A DNA stretch of 64,000 nucleotides from JBAVQS01 sp049694275 (GTDB taxonomy: Bacteria; Chloroflexota; Anaerolineae; UBA4142; SHND01): contig JBAVQS010000050.1 of assembly GCA_049694275.1 (NCBI GenBank), forward strand, positions 9,047 to 73,046, in the 5' to 3' direction. This document shows, piece after piece, positions 1-8,340 of the stretch; position 1 is the stretch's first letter; each line of letters opens with the position of its first letter. Position numbers and translations under genes: made by a program. The notes under the pieces were generated by a model. The model ran no database searches and was not told the DNA's origin. It saw nothing but the letters and a program-made list of their open reading frames with translations.

Positions 1-164
1 ATGCCGTGGCCGAGGCTGCCGAGGACATCGACGATGGGGGGGAAGGTGGCGCTGGCGGCGAGGTACAGCAGGGTGTGGTAGGTGAGGTCCCAGGCCACAC
101 CGCCGATCAGGGTAATCCAGCCCAGGCGGCGGAGCAGTTGTTTACGCCGGCCGGTGCTCGCCAT
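1..164 (-). CDS. Membrane protein, N-terminal fragment cut by window edge
   Basis: From an ATG at 164 the minus strand stays open to the window edge for about 54 residues. It begins MASTGRRKQLLRRLGW, followed by a hydrophobic stretch around WDLTYHTLLYLAAS that looks like a membrane segment. The start overlaps the last 23 bases of the DUF2085-type gene in another frame, which suggests translational coupling. The fragment is too short for a family name, and no clear Shine-Dalgarno sequence is visible. Confidence 0.5.
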   Translation of the reverse strand, partial: MASTGRRKQLLRRLGWITLIGGVAWDLTYHTLLYLAASATFPPIVDVLGSLGHG

Positions 165-888
165 GTGCGGAAACATCTTGCATCGAACGGTCGATCATGG
201 GAAAGACGGCAAAAACGGCGGTGATGGAAAAGAGGAATCCGGTGACCCAGCGCATCCAGGAGTTGAACGAGCCGAGGGCATCCCCCACGTAAAAGGAAGA
301 AGGGAAGACGTTAAAAGTAAGCGATTGGAGCCAGGCATTCGTATCGCGGAACCCGAGGCCGGTGGTGCCGGCAATCGCGTCGTTCAGCATGTGGCTCACG
401 CCGTCAAGGCCGATGGGGAGGACGCCGATGAGGATAAAGGCGAGCCAGGAGATGCGCGGCGAGCGGGAGCGGAGAAGGGCATAGAGGAGGCCGCCGAGCC
501 AGACGCCGCCATAGGTCGAGATCATCCGGTCGCTCCACGCGACCTTGTAGCCCATCTCGGGGTTGCCGATGAACTGGCGCAGGCCGATAAAGCCGTCGAG
601 CGGCCAGACGGCCTTGATCTCGGCATAGGAATACATGATCCTGTCGCCAAAGATAAAGAGCGAGCGCTCGGGGAGTTGGTGGCACAAAAAGCTGTAAATG
701 AAATAGACCGCGTCGGCCGGGCCGGTGGCGCCGATGTGCATGAAGAGGGGCGCAGTAAAGGGCGCGAGCACGAGCGCGCCATACAGGACGCTAAAGGCCG
801 CCAGCCAGTGGCGCGCGACCCAGAACGCCAGGTCGTTGATCCGATTCGCCAATCCGCTTGTCTCGTTCGAGTATACCCCTTGCTGCAT
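142..888 (-). CDS. DUF2085-type integral membrane protein
   Basis: A 248-residue membrane protein of unknown function. It carries the DUF2085 signature CHQLPERSLFIFG around residue 67, and several hydrophobic helices cover most of the chain, including two near the C-terminus. The longest frame begins at an ATG at 894, but GGGAGG lies immediately before that codon and six bases before the second ATG at 888, so I take 888 (MQQGVYSNE). It is divergent from deoB across a 97-bp spacer and overlaps the next minus-strand membrane gene. DUF2085 proteins are uncharacterised; the conserved cysteine and histidine could bind metal, which is inference only. Confidence 0.85.
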   Translation of the reverse strand: MQQGVYSNETSGLANRINDLAFWVARHWLAAFSVLYGALVLAPFTAPLFMHIGATGPADAVYFIYSFLCHQLPERSLFIFGDRIMYSYAEIKAVWPLDGFIGLRQFIGNPEMGYKVAWSDRMISTYGGVWLGGLLYALLRSRSPRISWLAFILIGVLPIGLDGVSHMLNDAIAGTTGLGFRDTNAWLQSLTFNVFPSSFYVGDALGSFNSWMRWVTGFLFSITAVFAVFPMIDRSMQDVSAHGEHRPA

Positions 889-959
889 ATGCATCCTCCC
901 GCGGCAAGTATATCACAAAATGCAGAGGCGACGCTGGTGGCGCGCAGGGACCGTGGGTG

Positions 960-965
960 TATAAT
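960..965 (+). promoter_or_regulatory. Candidate -10 box for deoB
   Basis: A perfect TATAAT lies 20 bases before the deoB ATG and is followed by an A-rich run and then GAGGGGTGG as ribosome binding site. No good -35 hexamer is visible at 16-18 bases, so this is a partial promoter match. Confidence 0.45.
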
Positions 966-985
966 AAAAAAAGAGGGGTGGCAAC

Positions 986-2161
986 ATGAATGTTCAGCGT
1001 GTGACAGTGATTGTGTTGGATGGGGTGGGGGCAGGGGAGGCGCCGGATGCGGCGGAGTATGGCGACGTCGGGACCAACTCGCTTGGCAATACCGCGCGGG
1101 CAGTAGGCGGGCTCCTTCTGCCGAATATGGAACGGATGGGACTGGGTTATATTACGGCGATGGATGGTGTACCCCCGGCGCCGAATCCGACCGGTGGATA
1201 TGGGCGGATGCAGCCGCGCTCGGCGGGCAAGGATACGGTCGCGGGACACTGGGAGATGATGGGGGTGTATCTGCCCGAGCCGTTCCCGACCTATCCGAAC
1301 GGCTTTCCGCCCGAGGTGCTCGACGAATTTACTGCCCGCACGGGGTTGGGCGTGCTGGCGAACAAGCCGGCATCGGGGACGGAGATTATTCAAGAGTTTG
1401 GCGCAGAGCACATGCGAACGGGCAAGCCGATTGTCTATACCTCCGCCGACAGCGTTTTTCAGATTGCCGCGCACGAAGAGGTCATTCCGCTGGAGGAGTT
1501 GTATCGCATCTCTGAAATCAGCCGCGCGATGCTTACCGGCAAGCACGGCGTCGGACGGGTGATCGCGCGGCCCTTTGTCGGCGACCACGCCGGAAATTTC
1601 AAGCGGACCGAGCACCGGCGCGATTATCCGCGCACGCCGCAGACGCCGACGATGATGGACCGATTGATCGCCGCGGGCAAACAGGTGTATTCTGTTGGCA
1701 AGATCGACGATATCTTTGGACACCGGGGCATTACGACCGGACATCATACGACCAACAACCTGGAGAGCATCAAGGCGCTAATCGATTACCTGGGCGAGAA
1801 TTTCGATGGGCTGCTCTTTGCCAACCTGATCGAGTTTGACATGATCTATGGGCATCGCAACGACCCGAAGGGGTACGCGGCCGCGCTCGCGCAGTTCGAT
1901 GACCATGTGCCGGCGATTCAGGCGGCGATGCGCGAGGGAGACATCTGCATCGTGACCGGCGATCACGGGGTGGACCCGACGACGCCGGGGACAGATCACT
2001 CGCGCGAGTATGTGCCGCTGCTGGTGTTTGGCCCGCGCGTGCACGGGGTGGACCTCGACACGCGCAAAACGCTGGCGGATATCGGCGCGACGATTGCCGA
2101 GGCGTTTGGCCTGGACCAGCCGGAGGGGAGCGAGAGCTTTTTGCGGCAGGTGGTTGGATAA
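986..2161 (+). CDS. deoB: Phosphopentomutase
   Basis: Interconverts (deoxy)ribose 1-phosphate and 5-phosphate in nucleoside salvage, in the cytoplasm. The 391-residue length is normal for DeoB. Alkaline-phosphatase-superfamily metal motifs are present: VIVLDGVGAGEAPDA at the N-terminus, SAGKDTVAGHWEMMG with the phospho-accepting Thr near residue 88, FVGDHAGNFKRTEHRRDY in the middle, and DHGVDPTTPGTDHSREYVP near the end. GAGGGGTGG precedes the ATG. A phosphohexomutase gene starts 7 bases after its stop, so the two probably form a sugar-phosphate mutase operon that ends at the hairpin at 3592. Confidence 0.96.
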   Translation: MNVQRVTVIVLDGVGAGEAPDAAEYGDVGTNSLGNTARAVGGLLLPNMERMGLGYITAMDGVPPAPNPTGGYGRMQPRSAGKDTVAGHWEMMGVYLPEPFPTYPNGFPPEVLDEFTARTGLGVLANKPASGTEIIQEFGAEHMRTGKPIVYTSADSVFQIAAHEEVIPLEELYRISEISRAMLTGKHGVGRVIARPFVGDHAGNFKRTEHRRDYPRTPQTPTMMDRLIAAGKQVYSVGKIDDIFGHRGITTGHHTTNNLESIKALIDYLGENFDGLLFANLIEFDMIYGHRNDPKGYAAALAQFDDHVPAIQAAMREGDICIVTGDHGVDPTTPGTDHSREYVPLLVFGPRVHGVDLDTRKTLADIGATIAEAFGLDQPEGSESFLRQVVG

Positions 2162-2168
2162 GACCGAG

Positions 2169-3533
2169 ATGCGGGATGTATTGAACAAGATGTTTCGGGA
2201 TTTCAGCGTGCGGGGTGTCGTGCCGCAAGAGCTAAATCCCGCGATCGTCGAGACGCTGGGCCGGGCGTTCGGGACGTACGCGGGGGAGCACGATGTCTCT
2301 ACGGTGGTCGTCGGCTATGACGTGCGGACGAGCTCGCCCGCGCTGGAACAGGCGCTGGTCGCGGGGCTCGTCTCGACCGGCTGCACCGTCAAGCGTCTCG
2401 GCCTGGTCTCGACGCCGGTGTGGAACTGGGCGGCGTCGCATCATGCGCCCGACGGCGGGGTGATGATTACCGCGAGCCACAACCCGCCTAAATACAACGG
2501 GGTCAAGTTCCGTCTCGCCGACCCGCTGGTGGACCAGGAGCTGGTGCGCATCAAGGAGCTGGCGCTGCGCGGTGAGTTCCGGAGCGGGAGCGGGCAGGTG
2601 ACCGAGGTGGATGCCTGGCCCGAGTATTGCGCCGCGCTTGAACCGTTGCTGCAAGCGGCGGCGGGCAAGCGGACGCTGGTGGTCGATGCGGGGAACGGGG
2701 CGACGGCCGGATGGATAGGGGATTTGCTCCGCGGCATTGGGCACCGCGTCGTCGCGCTCAACGACACACGGGACGGTAACTTTCCGGGCCGCGGTCCTGA
2801 CCCTTCGGCGGCGGGCGCACTCGCGGAGTTATCGGAGACCGTCGTGCAGGAGAAGGCGGACCTGGGGCTGGCGTTTGACGGCGACGGCGACCGCCTAGTT
2901 GTCGTGGATGACGGGGGGCGCGTGCGGTTGGGGGACGAGGTGTTGATCGTCCTGTCACGCCACCTGCTGGCGCACAACCCCGGCCGCGCAGTGGTGTTCG
3001 ATCTGTCTGCCACCCGCGCCCTGAGCGAATCGATCGTGCGCCAGGGCGGCGTGCCCATCCGCTCGCGCGTGGGCTATCCATTCGTCTATGCGTCGGTCAA
3101 GGCGCATCGCGCCATCGTGGGGGGCGAGATCTCGGGGCACCTGTTCTTTGATGACCCCGCCTTTCGCTTTGACGATGCGACGGTCGCCGCGCTCCGCCTA
3201 TTGTGCGCGCTGAATGCGCTGGGCATGAGCCTGTCCGGCGCGCTGGCCGAGGCGCCAAAATATGTCCGGCGTCCGCCCGAGCGCGTCGAAGTGGCGGATG
3301 CGAACAAGCCGGCGATCATCGCACGGTTGGCGCGGCTGCTGGCGGAGGATGGACCGGTGGATCTGACCGAAGGGGTGAGCGTGGAACTGCCGGGGGGCTG
3401 GGCGCTCGTGCGCTCGTCGGGGACCGAGCCCCTCATCCGCGTTTCGGTCGAGGGGCAGACGGAAGCGGACTGTCAACGCATCCGCGCGCTCGTACTGGCG
3501 CGGCTTGAAACGGCGCAGCAGACGGTCGAGTAG
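2169..3533 (+). CDS. Phosphohexomutase (phosphomannomutase/phosphoglucomutase, AlgC/ManB type)
   Basis: A 454-residue alpha-D-phosphohexomutase that isomerises hexose 1- and 6-phosphates for nucleotide-sugar supply. All four family sites are visible: the catalytic serine loop MITASHNPPKYNGVKF (about residue 100), the Mg2+ loop FDGDGDRLVVVDD, the sugar-specificity loop GGEISGHLFF, and the phosphate loop VRSSGTEPLIRV near the C-terminus. The frame is open further upstream inside deoB, but the ATG at 2169 falls 7 bases after the deoB stop and gives a normal N-terminus. GEISGHLFF resembles AlgC/ManB more than GlmM. Substrate preference (mannose, glucose or glucosamine phosphate) cannot be settled from sequence. 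Confidence 0.9.
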   Translation: MRDVLNKMFRDFSVRGVVPQELNPAIVETLGRAFGTYAGEHDVSTVVVGYDVRTSSPALEQALVAGLVSTGCTVKRLGLVSTPVWNWAASHHAPDGGVMITASHNPPKYNGVKFRLADPLVDQELVRIKELALRGEFRSGSGQVTEVDAWPEYCAALEPLLQAAAGKRTLVVDAGNGATAGWIGDLLRGIGHRVVALNDTRDGNFPGRGPDPSAAGALAELSETVVQEKADLGLAFDGDGDRLVVVDDGGRVRLGDEVLIVLSRHLLAHNPGRAVVFDLSATRALSESIVRQGGVPIRSRVGYPFVYASVKAHRAIVGGEISGHLFFDDPAFRFDDATVAALRLLCALNALGMSLSGALAEAPKYVRRPPERVEVADANKPAIIARLARLLAEDGPVDLTEGVSVELPGGWALVRSSGTEPLIRVSVEGQTEADCQRIRALVLARLETAQQTVE

Positions 3534-3591
3534 GACGCCATCCCGGGACCGGTCGCGGGTCTATGAACACGGAATCGAGGGCGATAGAGTG

Positions 3592-3614
3592 AGCCGCGCA
3601 TCAATTGTGCGGCT
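3592..3614 (+). terminator. Intrinsic terminator of the deoB operon
   Basis: A 9-bp stem (AGCCGCGCA / TGTGCGGCT, one G-U pair) with a 5-base loop is followed by GTTTTGTTTT. It lies 59 bases after the phosphohexomutase stop and overlaps the last codons of the convergent DUF1360-type gene. Confidence 0.75.
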
Positions 3615-4167
3615 GTTTTGTTTTCATCATGCTGTTGGCAAGCGCCGTCGGAATCATCGCCTCGGCCTCCATCTGCGCCTCTTTCTTGGCTTGGGCTGCG
3701 GTGCCGGCATACTCGCGTGCCATCTGCCCGTTCCACTGCAAGTACTCGGTCGCGCCGTTCAATAGCTCGGCGATCCCGACGATGCAAAAGATGTGAACAA
3801 AGACCGTAAAGAGATCGGGCAGCACGCTCAGGCCGACGACCATCAGGCCGGCGATCCAGGTTCCCACGCAGACCGGGCAGCAGACCAGGTCGCCGAGTGC
3901 TTCACGCCAGCCCGCGCCGCGCGCCTGGGTTGTATCTCCGGTGCCGGTCGGGTCAGGGATCGTTCGCACAAAGGGCAGGCGATAGGTCTCCATGACCTTG
4001 TCATACGAGACCATGCGACCCATCCGGTAAATGGCAAAACCGAGCTCGGCGACCAGGAGTGGTGTGAGTGATACGGTCGAATGCAGAAGGGCAAAGATGC
4101 CGACCCCGAGCACGAAAACGCCGCTCAAGGTGGCATAAGTCAATCTCTTTTGGGCAAGTGGATTCAT
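3601..4167 (-). CDS. DUF1360-type membrane protein
   Basis: A 188-residue protein with an N-terminal hydrophobic segment pair (TLSGVFVLGVGIFALL, LLVAELGFAIYRMGR), the DUF1360 core DLVCCPVCVGTWIAGLMV near residue 98, and another helix at VFVHIFCIVGIAELL. The paired cysteines (CCPVC) are the family hallmark. I chose the ATG at 4167, which has GGAG seven bases upstream; the longer frame starts at a weak TTG at 4182. The last 60 residues are polar and alanine-rich. Function unknown. It converges on the deoB operon, and its 3' end shares the terminator hairpin. Confidence 0.82.
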   Translation of the reverse strand: MNPLAQKRLTYATLSGVFVLGVGIFALLHSTVSLTPLLVAELGFAIYRMGRMVSYDKVMETYRLPFVRTIPDPTGTGDTTQARGAGWREALGDLVCCPVCVGTWIAGLMVVGLSVLPDLFTVFVHIFCIVGIAELLNGATEYLQWNGQMAREYAGTAAQAKKEAQMEAEAMIPTALANSMMKTKQPHN

Positions 4168-4239
4168 GTTATTGCTCCGCAAAGTAGAACGTTAGACCCT
4201 GCGGTAAAGACACCGTCGATTGGCGGGATAAGACGCGCA

Positions 4240-4950
4240 TCAGCCAAACAACAATTTGGATTCTACTCCCGACCCGAGTTCAAGGCACACAAACGCGCCG
4301 GCGCAATCTGTCTTTAGGCGCACCTCTTTGAAATCGGGGATCACGTGCGCTGCTCCTGCGGCCAGGAGCGCCGGGGCGAATTCCGGCGATTGCACGCCGA
4401 TACAGCGCGTGCCTGCTGCTGTGGCCGCCTGGACCCCGCTCACGGCATCTTCAAATACGACGCAGTTCAAAGGGGATTTGTTCAAGCGCTGCGCCGCGCG
4501 CAGATAGGCATCCGGCGCTGGCTTGCCGTGGGTGATCTCTTCCGATGTCACGTAGATCGTGAACAATCCATCCAGCCTGAGTTGGCCGCTCACTGCGCCT
4601 ACCTTGCTTTGATTGGCGCTCGTCACCAGCGCGGTGGGAATACTGCGCGCCTTGAGCGCCGCAAGCAGTGCGAGCGCGCCGGGGATTGCGCGATAACTCT
4701 GGTTCCGCTCGACCACGTCCAGATGTTCCAGCGCGGCGGCTTGTTCCGCCGGGGCGAGGTGTGGAAAGAATCGGTCGAGCGTGCGTGTGGGGAGGCAGCC
4801 GTGAATGTCTCGTTCGAAATCCTGTGCGGTCAGGGTGATGCCGTGGGCGGCTGCCAGCTCGTTCCAAAACGCCATAATCGGTGCGCGCGTGTCGATAATC
4901 ACGCCGTCCATATCGAACAGGATGGCGTGATAGAGCGGCTCAGAGGACAT
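4240..4950 (-). CDS. HAD-family phosphatase / beta-phosphoglucomutase-like
   Basis: A 236-residue haloacid-dehalogenase-fold hydrolase. Motif I is FDMDGVIIDT at residue 12 with both aspartates, motif II is ALVTSANQSK, and motif III/IV is KPAPDAYLRAAQRL...CVVFEDAVSGVQAA. The cap is the helical type found in beta-phosphoglucomutase and phosphoglycolate phosphatase relatives. The ATG overlaps the 3' end of the upstream TPP-enzyme gene by 11 bases, so the two are probably cotranscribed. The substrate is not predictable; a small sugar phosphate is the usual guess for this subfamily. Confidence 0.88.
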   Translation of the reverse strand: MSSEPLYHAILFDMDGVIIDTRAPIMAFWNELAAAHGITLTAQDFERDIHGCLPTRTLDRFFPHLAPAEQAAALEHLDVVERNQSYRAIPGALALLAALKARSIPTALVTSANQSKVGAVSGQLRLDGLFTIYVTSEEITHGKPAPDAYLRAAQRLNKSPLNCVVFEDAVSGVQAATAAGTRCIGVQSPEFAPALLAAGAAHVIPDFKEVRLKTDCAGAFVCLELGSGVESKLLFG

Positions 4951-6574
4951 AGGCGCGCACCGCGTCCGCTTTTTGCACCCCTTCCGGGTCGATCAGCACA
5001 TTGACAATGGAGGGCTTGCCGCTTGCCAGCGCGCGCTCGATCGCCGGCGCGATGCCGTCGGGCGACTCGACCAACTCGCCGTACCCGCCAAAGGCATCGG
5101 CCAGCTTGTCATAGCGTACGCCGGGGGCCAGCTTGGTCGCAATGGCGCGCTCTTCGCCGACGAGCGAGAGCTGGGGCAGCCGAATCTCGCCCCATTGCCC
5201 GTCGTTGCCGATGACGGTGACGATGGGCAATTTGAACCGGACCGCGGTATCAAACTCCATTCCGTTCAGCGCAAACGAGCCATCGCCGTTCAGCACGATC
5301 ACCTTCTTGTGGGGATAGAGCGCCTGGGCTGCGAGCGCGAACGGCAGGCCGACGCCGAGGCAGCCGAGCGGGCCGGGGTCCATCCATTGTCCCGGCTTGC
5401 GGATCGTCAGCACCTTGGCCGCGAGTCCCACCACATCGCCGCCATCGCCGATGACAATGGTATCGTCGTCGATGAACCGGTTTAGCTCGTGCGCCAGCCG
5501 CAACTGGTGAATCGGCAGCTCGTCGGAGGTCTCCCACTGTGCCTGGACCGTGTGCTTGTCCTCTTCGACTCCCTGGAGTTTTGCCAGCCAGTTGTCGAAA
5601 TGCACCTCGCCGACTGCCTCGTTCAACTGCTCCAGCACCGCCCGCGCGCTCCCGATAATGCCAATGTCCACCGCGCGGTTGCGACCGATCTCAATGGGGT
5701 CAATATCCACCTGGATGAGTTTCGTATCATCGCCAAACTCGCCGTATTTGAGGCGAAAGTCCATTGGCGTGCCGATGGCAAGGATCACGTCCGATTCGCG
5801 GAAGGCGGTCCCACGGGCGAGCTGCAAACAGTTCGGATGATCCATCGGTAGGACGCCGCGGCCCATGCCGTTGGTAAAGACCGGTAGCCCGGTCCGCTCG
5901 GCGAAAGTCCGCAGCGCCGAGCCCGCATCATCCCAGTAGACCTGCGTGCCGGCAAGGATTGTCGCCCGTTCCGCGCCGGCGATCATTTGGGCGGCGGCCT
6001 GGATGGCCTGCCGGTCGCCATAGGTCCGCGCGGTCGTGCGGTACTGCACCGGCCACTTGATCTCGTCCTCGTCTACAAAGGTCATGAGCACGTCGAAGGG
6101 GATTTCGATAAAGACCGGGCCGGGCCGGCCGCTGAGCGCGATGCGGATCGCCTGGGTGAAAAGCTCGGGAATGCGCGCCGCTTCGTGGACCGAGATGCTC
6201 CACTTGGTGATCGGTTTCAACAGCGCGACCTGCTCCATCTCTTGCAGCGCCCCGCGTCCCTGTTGGTTGAGCGGCGCCGCCCCGCCGATGAGGAGGAGGG
6301 GGCTGGCGGCGTAATAGGCGTTCGCCACCGCCGTGACCGCGTCGGTCACTCCCGGTCCTGCCGTCACAATCGCGACGCCGATTCCGCGCGTCAGCCGCGC
6401 ACAGGCGTCCGCCGCGTGCGCCGCGGCCTGCTCGTGCCGCGTGTCGATCACCTGGATGCCTTCGTCAATGCACCCATCGTATATCGCCGCGACGTGTCCA
6501 CCGCAGAGGGTAAAGACATGCGTCACGTTCTCGTTCTTGAGAACCCGGGCTACCAGCCCGCCGCCATGCATCAT
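4940..6574 (-). CDS. Thiamine-diphosphate enzyme, acetolactate synthase / 2-hydroxyacyl-CoA lyase-like
   Basis: A 544-residue enzyme with the three domains of the ALS/oxalyl-CoA decarboxylase family: the N-terminal pyrimidine domain with catalytic Glu in DTRHEQAAAHAADA (about residue 49), a central domain, and the C-terminal cofactor domain with the TPP/Mg2+ motif LNGDGSFALNGMEFDTAV. It is catalytic-subunit sized, with no ilvN-like regulatory gene beside it, so a lyase or carboligase role outside branched-chain synthesis is as likely as IlvB. I start at the ATG at 6574, with GGGAG eight bases upstream, and not at the GTG at 6583. It overlaps the HAD gene by 11 bases. Confidence 0.87.
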   Translation of the reverse strand: MMHGGGLVARVLKNENVTHVFTLCGGHVAAIYDGCIDEGIQVIDTRHEQAAAHAADACARLTRGIGVAIVTAGPGVTDAVTAVANAYYAASPLLLIGGAAPLNQQGRGALQEMEQVALLKPITKWSISVHEAARIPELFTQAIRIALSGRPGPVFIEIPFDVLMTFVDEDEIKWPVQYRTTARTYGDRQAIQAAAQMIAGAERATILAGTQVYWDDAGSALRTFAERTGLPVFTNGMGRGVLPMDHPNCLQLARGTAFRESDVILAIGTPMDFRLKYGEFGDDTKLIQVDIDPIEIGRNRAVDIGIIGSARAVLEQLNEAVGEVHFDNWLAKLQGVEEDKHTVQAQWETSDELPIHQLRLAHELNRFIDDDTIVIGDGGDVVGLAAKVLTIRKPGQWMDPGPLGCLGVGLPFALAAQALYPHKKVIVLNGDGSFALNGMEFDTAVRFKLPIVTVIGNDGQWGEIRLPQLSLVGEERAIATKLAPGVRYDKLADAFGGYGELVESPDGIAPAIERALASGKPSIVNVLIDPEGVQKADAVRAYVL

Positions 6575-6615
6575 CGTATCCACTCCCTGTTACAAATATG
6601 CACCGCTATTCACCT

Positions 6616-7782
6616 TTATGCAATCGAGCCGAGCGCATTTCGCATCCGTTCTAATGCTTCCATGAGCTGCGCCTGCGGGCAGCCAAAATTAAGACGCACG
6701 AACCCTTCGCCGCCCTGGCCAAAGGTCTGGCCGTTGCCCAGCGCCACCTTGGCCTCGCGCATAAAGAATGTGTACGGGTTCTCCTCGATTTTCGTCTCGC
6801 GGCAGTCGAGCCAGGCCAGGTAGGTCGCCTCCGGCGCGGTCGTCGCAATGTGCGGCATATTCTCGACGATATAGCTCGCCATCGCATCGCGGTTGGCCGT
6901 CAGATAAGCCCGGAGCGCGTCCAGCCATTCGCCTCCCTCGCGGTACGCGGCCAGCGCGCCGGTGTAGCCCATCACCGTGACCGGAGATAGAACACCTTCG
7001 CTGACGGCGACTAGCTTTTTGCGCAGCTCACGGTTGGGTACGACGGCAAAGCTAAACCCGAGCCCCGGCACATTGAATGTCTTACTTGGGGCCATCAGCG
7101 TGATGCAGTGGTCGGCGATTTCGGAGGAAAGCGATGCGGTCGGCGTATGCCGTGTATCGCCGAGGAGCAGGTCACAGTGAATCTCATCCGAGCAGATGAG
7201 CACGTCATGCCGCAAGCAGATTTCCGCCAGCCGCTGCAGCTCTTCCGGACGATAATCGCGTCCGATCGGGTTGTGCGGATGGCAGAGGATGAACAGGCGT
7301 GTCTGGGGCGTGATGGCCGCTTCAAAGGCGTCATAGTCGATTTCGTATTCGATAATCCGATCATTCTTGACCAGCGAGAGCTCGACCGATTGCAGGACCC
7401 GGCTGTTGCTCGCCGGCGCGCCGAGAAACGGGGGATAGACCGGCGTCTGTACAAGCACACCTGCGCCCGGCTCGCCAGCTATACGGCAGACGGCGTTTAG
7501 CGCGGCGACGATGCCGGGGAGACACACCAGCCACTGCGGATCAATCGTCCAGTGAAAGCGCTTTTCCAGCCACTCGCAGATGACTGCGGGCAGTTCGGGG
7601 GGCGTCATGGCGTAGCCAAACACGCCGTGCTCTGCTCGCTCGCGGAGCGCGCGGGTGATCGGCTCGGGCGAGCGAAAATCCATATCGGCTACCCACATGG
7701 GCAGCACGTCGGGGTCATAGTACCGCCATTTGATGCTCTCGGTGCCGCGGCGGTCGACGGGGGTATCGAAATCAAAGGTCAT
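6616..7782 (-). CDS. patB: PatB/MalY-type PLP aminotransferase (cystathionine beta-lyase-like)
   Basis: A 388-residue fold-type I PLP enzyme. The N-terminus MTFDFDTPVDRRGTESIKW is the typical PatB/MalY start, followed by WVADMDF, VYPPF, CHPHNPIGR (about residue 173), CSDEIHCDLL, and the PLP-lysine motif MAPSKTFNVPGLGFSF. PatB enzymes cleave C-S bonds in cystathionine and related thioethers. An ATG at 7836 would add 18 residues and overlap the upstream GNAT stop as ATGA, but that stretch is a low-GC degenerate octamer spacer, so I prefer 7782, although no Shine-Dalgarno sequence precedes it. Either start is possible. Confidence 0.88.
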   Translation of the reverse strand: MTFDFDTPVDRRGTESIKWRYYDPDVLPMWVADMDFRSPEPITRALRERAEHGVFGYAMTPPELPAVICEWLEKRFHWTIDPQWLVCLPGIVAALNAVCRIAGEPGAGVLVQTPVYPPFLGAPASNSRVLQSVELSLVKNDRIIEYEIDYDAFEAAITPQTRLFILCHPHNPIGRDYRPEELQRLAEICLRHDVLICSDEIHCDLLLGDTRHTPTASLSSEIADHCITLMAPSKTFNVPGLGFSFAVVPNRELRKKLVAVSEGVLSPVTVMGYTGALAAYREGGEWLDALRAYLTANRDAMASYIVENMPHIATTAPEATYLAWLDCRETKIEENPYTFFMREAKVALGNGQTFGQGGEGFVRLNFGCPQAQLMEALERMRNALGSIA

Positions 7783-7785
7783 ATA

Positions 7786-7830
7786 GTTTCGTAGTCGAAT
7801 AGTCGGATGGTGTGATAGCTGATAATCGGT
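7786..7830. repeat. Degenerate octamer spacer repeat
   Basis: Successive blocks such as TAGTCGAA, TAGTCGGA, TGGTGTGA and TAGCTGAT make up this low-GC stretch between the acetyltransferase and PatB genes. It resembles intergenic short tandem spacers and not coding sequence, and it underlies the start-codon choice for patB. Confidence 0.4.
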
Positions 7831-7832
7831 GG

Positions 7833-8276
7833 TCATCTCAGCTTTTTGCTAAAGCAGATGACCCGTTCCGCTTCCTGATATCCGAGCGCTTGGTGGGCGT
7901 GTGCGCTCACTTCGTTGTCAATCAAACAGTCCGAGCCCATTTCGGTGCATCCCTGTGCCATCGCCCAGGCTTCGGCAGCTTGCACTAACTCGCCGCCAAC
8001 ACCCTGTCGTCGCAGGTCCTCGTCCACGTACCAGCCCTCGATATAGCCGACCGGTTTGGTATCGCAGCCGTTGGCATACGGACGGAGCGATGCTTCGAGG
8101 AATCCGCCCAGCCCGCCCGCGGGCCGCTCCGCGACAAAGGTCGCCATCTTGATATCAGGCTGGTCATACTCAGCCATATCGACCAGGTGCCGTTCGGCGG
8201 TGTCATGCGGCCACAGCGCGAGGCGCATCCGCAGCCATTCCTGTTCGTCTCGTGGTTCGACGCGGCGTATCTTCAT
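7833..8276 (-). CDS. AAC(6')-type GNAT acetyltransferase
   Basis: A 147-residue GNAT protein whose motif order matches the AAC(6')-I aminoglycoside acetyltransferases: RLALWPHD near residue 17, SLRPYANGC...PVGYIEGWYV, the acetyl-CoA loop RRQGVGGELV, AWAMAQGCTEMGSD, and HQALGYQEAERVICFSKKL at the end. Known enzymes transfer acetyl from acetyl-CoA to the 6'-amino group of aminoglycosides; this one could have another amine substrate. The longer frame begins in a palindromic G-rich repeat; the ATG at 8276 gives the usual family N-terminus MKIRRVEP. No mobile-element context is visible, so a chromosomal intrinsic gene is the simpler reading. Confidence 0.83.
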   Translation of the reverse strand: MKIRRVEPRDEQEWLRMRLALWPHDTAERHLVDMAEYDQPDIKMATFVAERPAGGLGGFLEASLRPYANGCDTKPVGYIEGWYVDEDLRRQGVGGELVQAAEAWAMAQGCTEMGSDCLIDNEVSAHAHQALGYQEAERVICFSKKLR

Positions 8277-8300
8277 ACGTGTTCTTGCCTCGATACTTCT

Positions 8301-8327
8301 CCCCTCTCCCATGCAATGGGGGAGGGG
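8301..8327. repeat. G-rich palindromic spacer repeat
   Basis: Inverted repeat CCCCTCTCCCA / TGGGGGAGGGG with a 5-base loop. It lies between the PPOX gene and the acetyltransferase gene. Its GGGAGAGGGGAGAA motif recurs in the 39-bp tandem repeat inside the CHAT gene at 38447. No U-run follows on either strand, so I do not call it a terminator. Confidence 0.5.
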
Positions 8328-8340
8328 TAGGGGGTGGGGG

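Noticed and set aside
82..1515. A 477-codon plus-strand frame across the DUF2085-type gene and into deoB
   Set aside because: It overlaps two genes with clear family motifs in other frames and shows no domain of its own.
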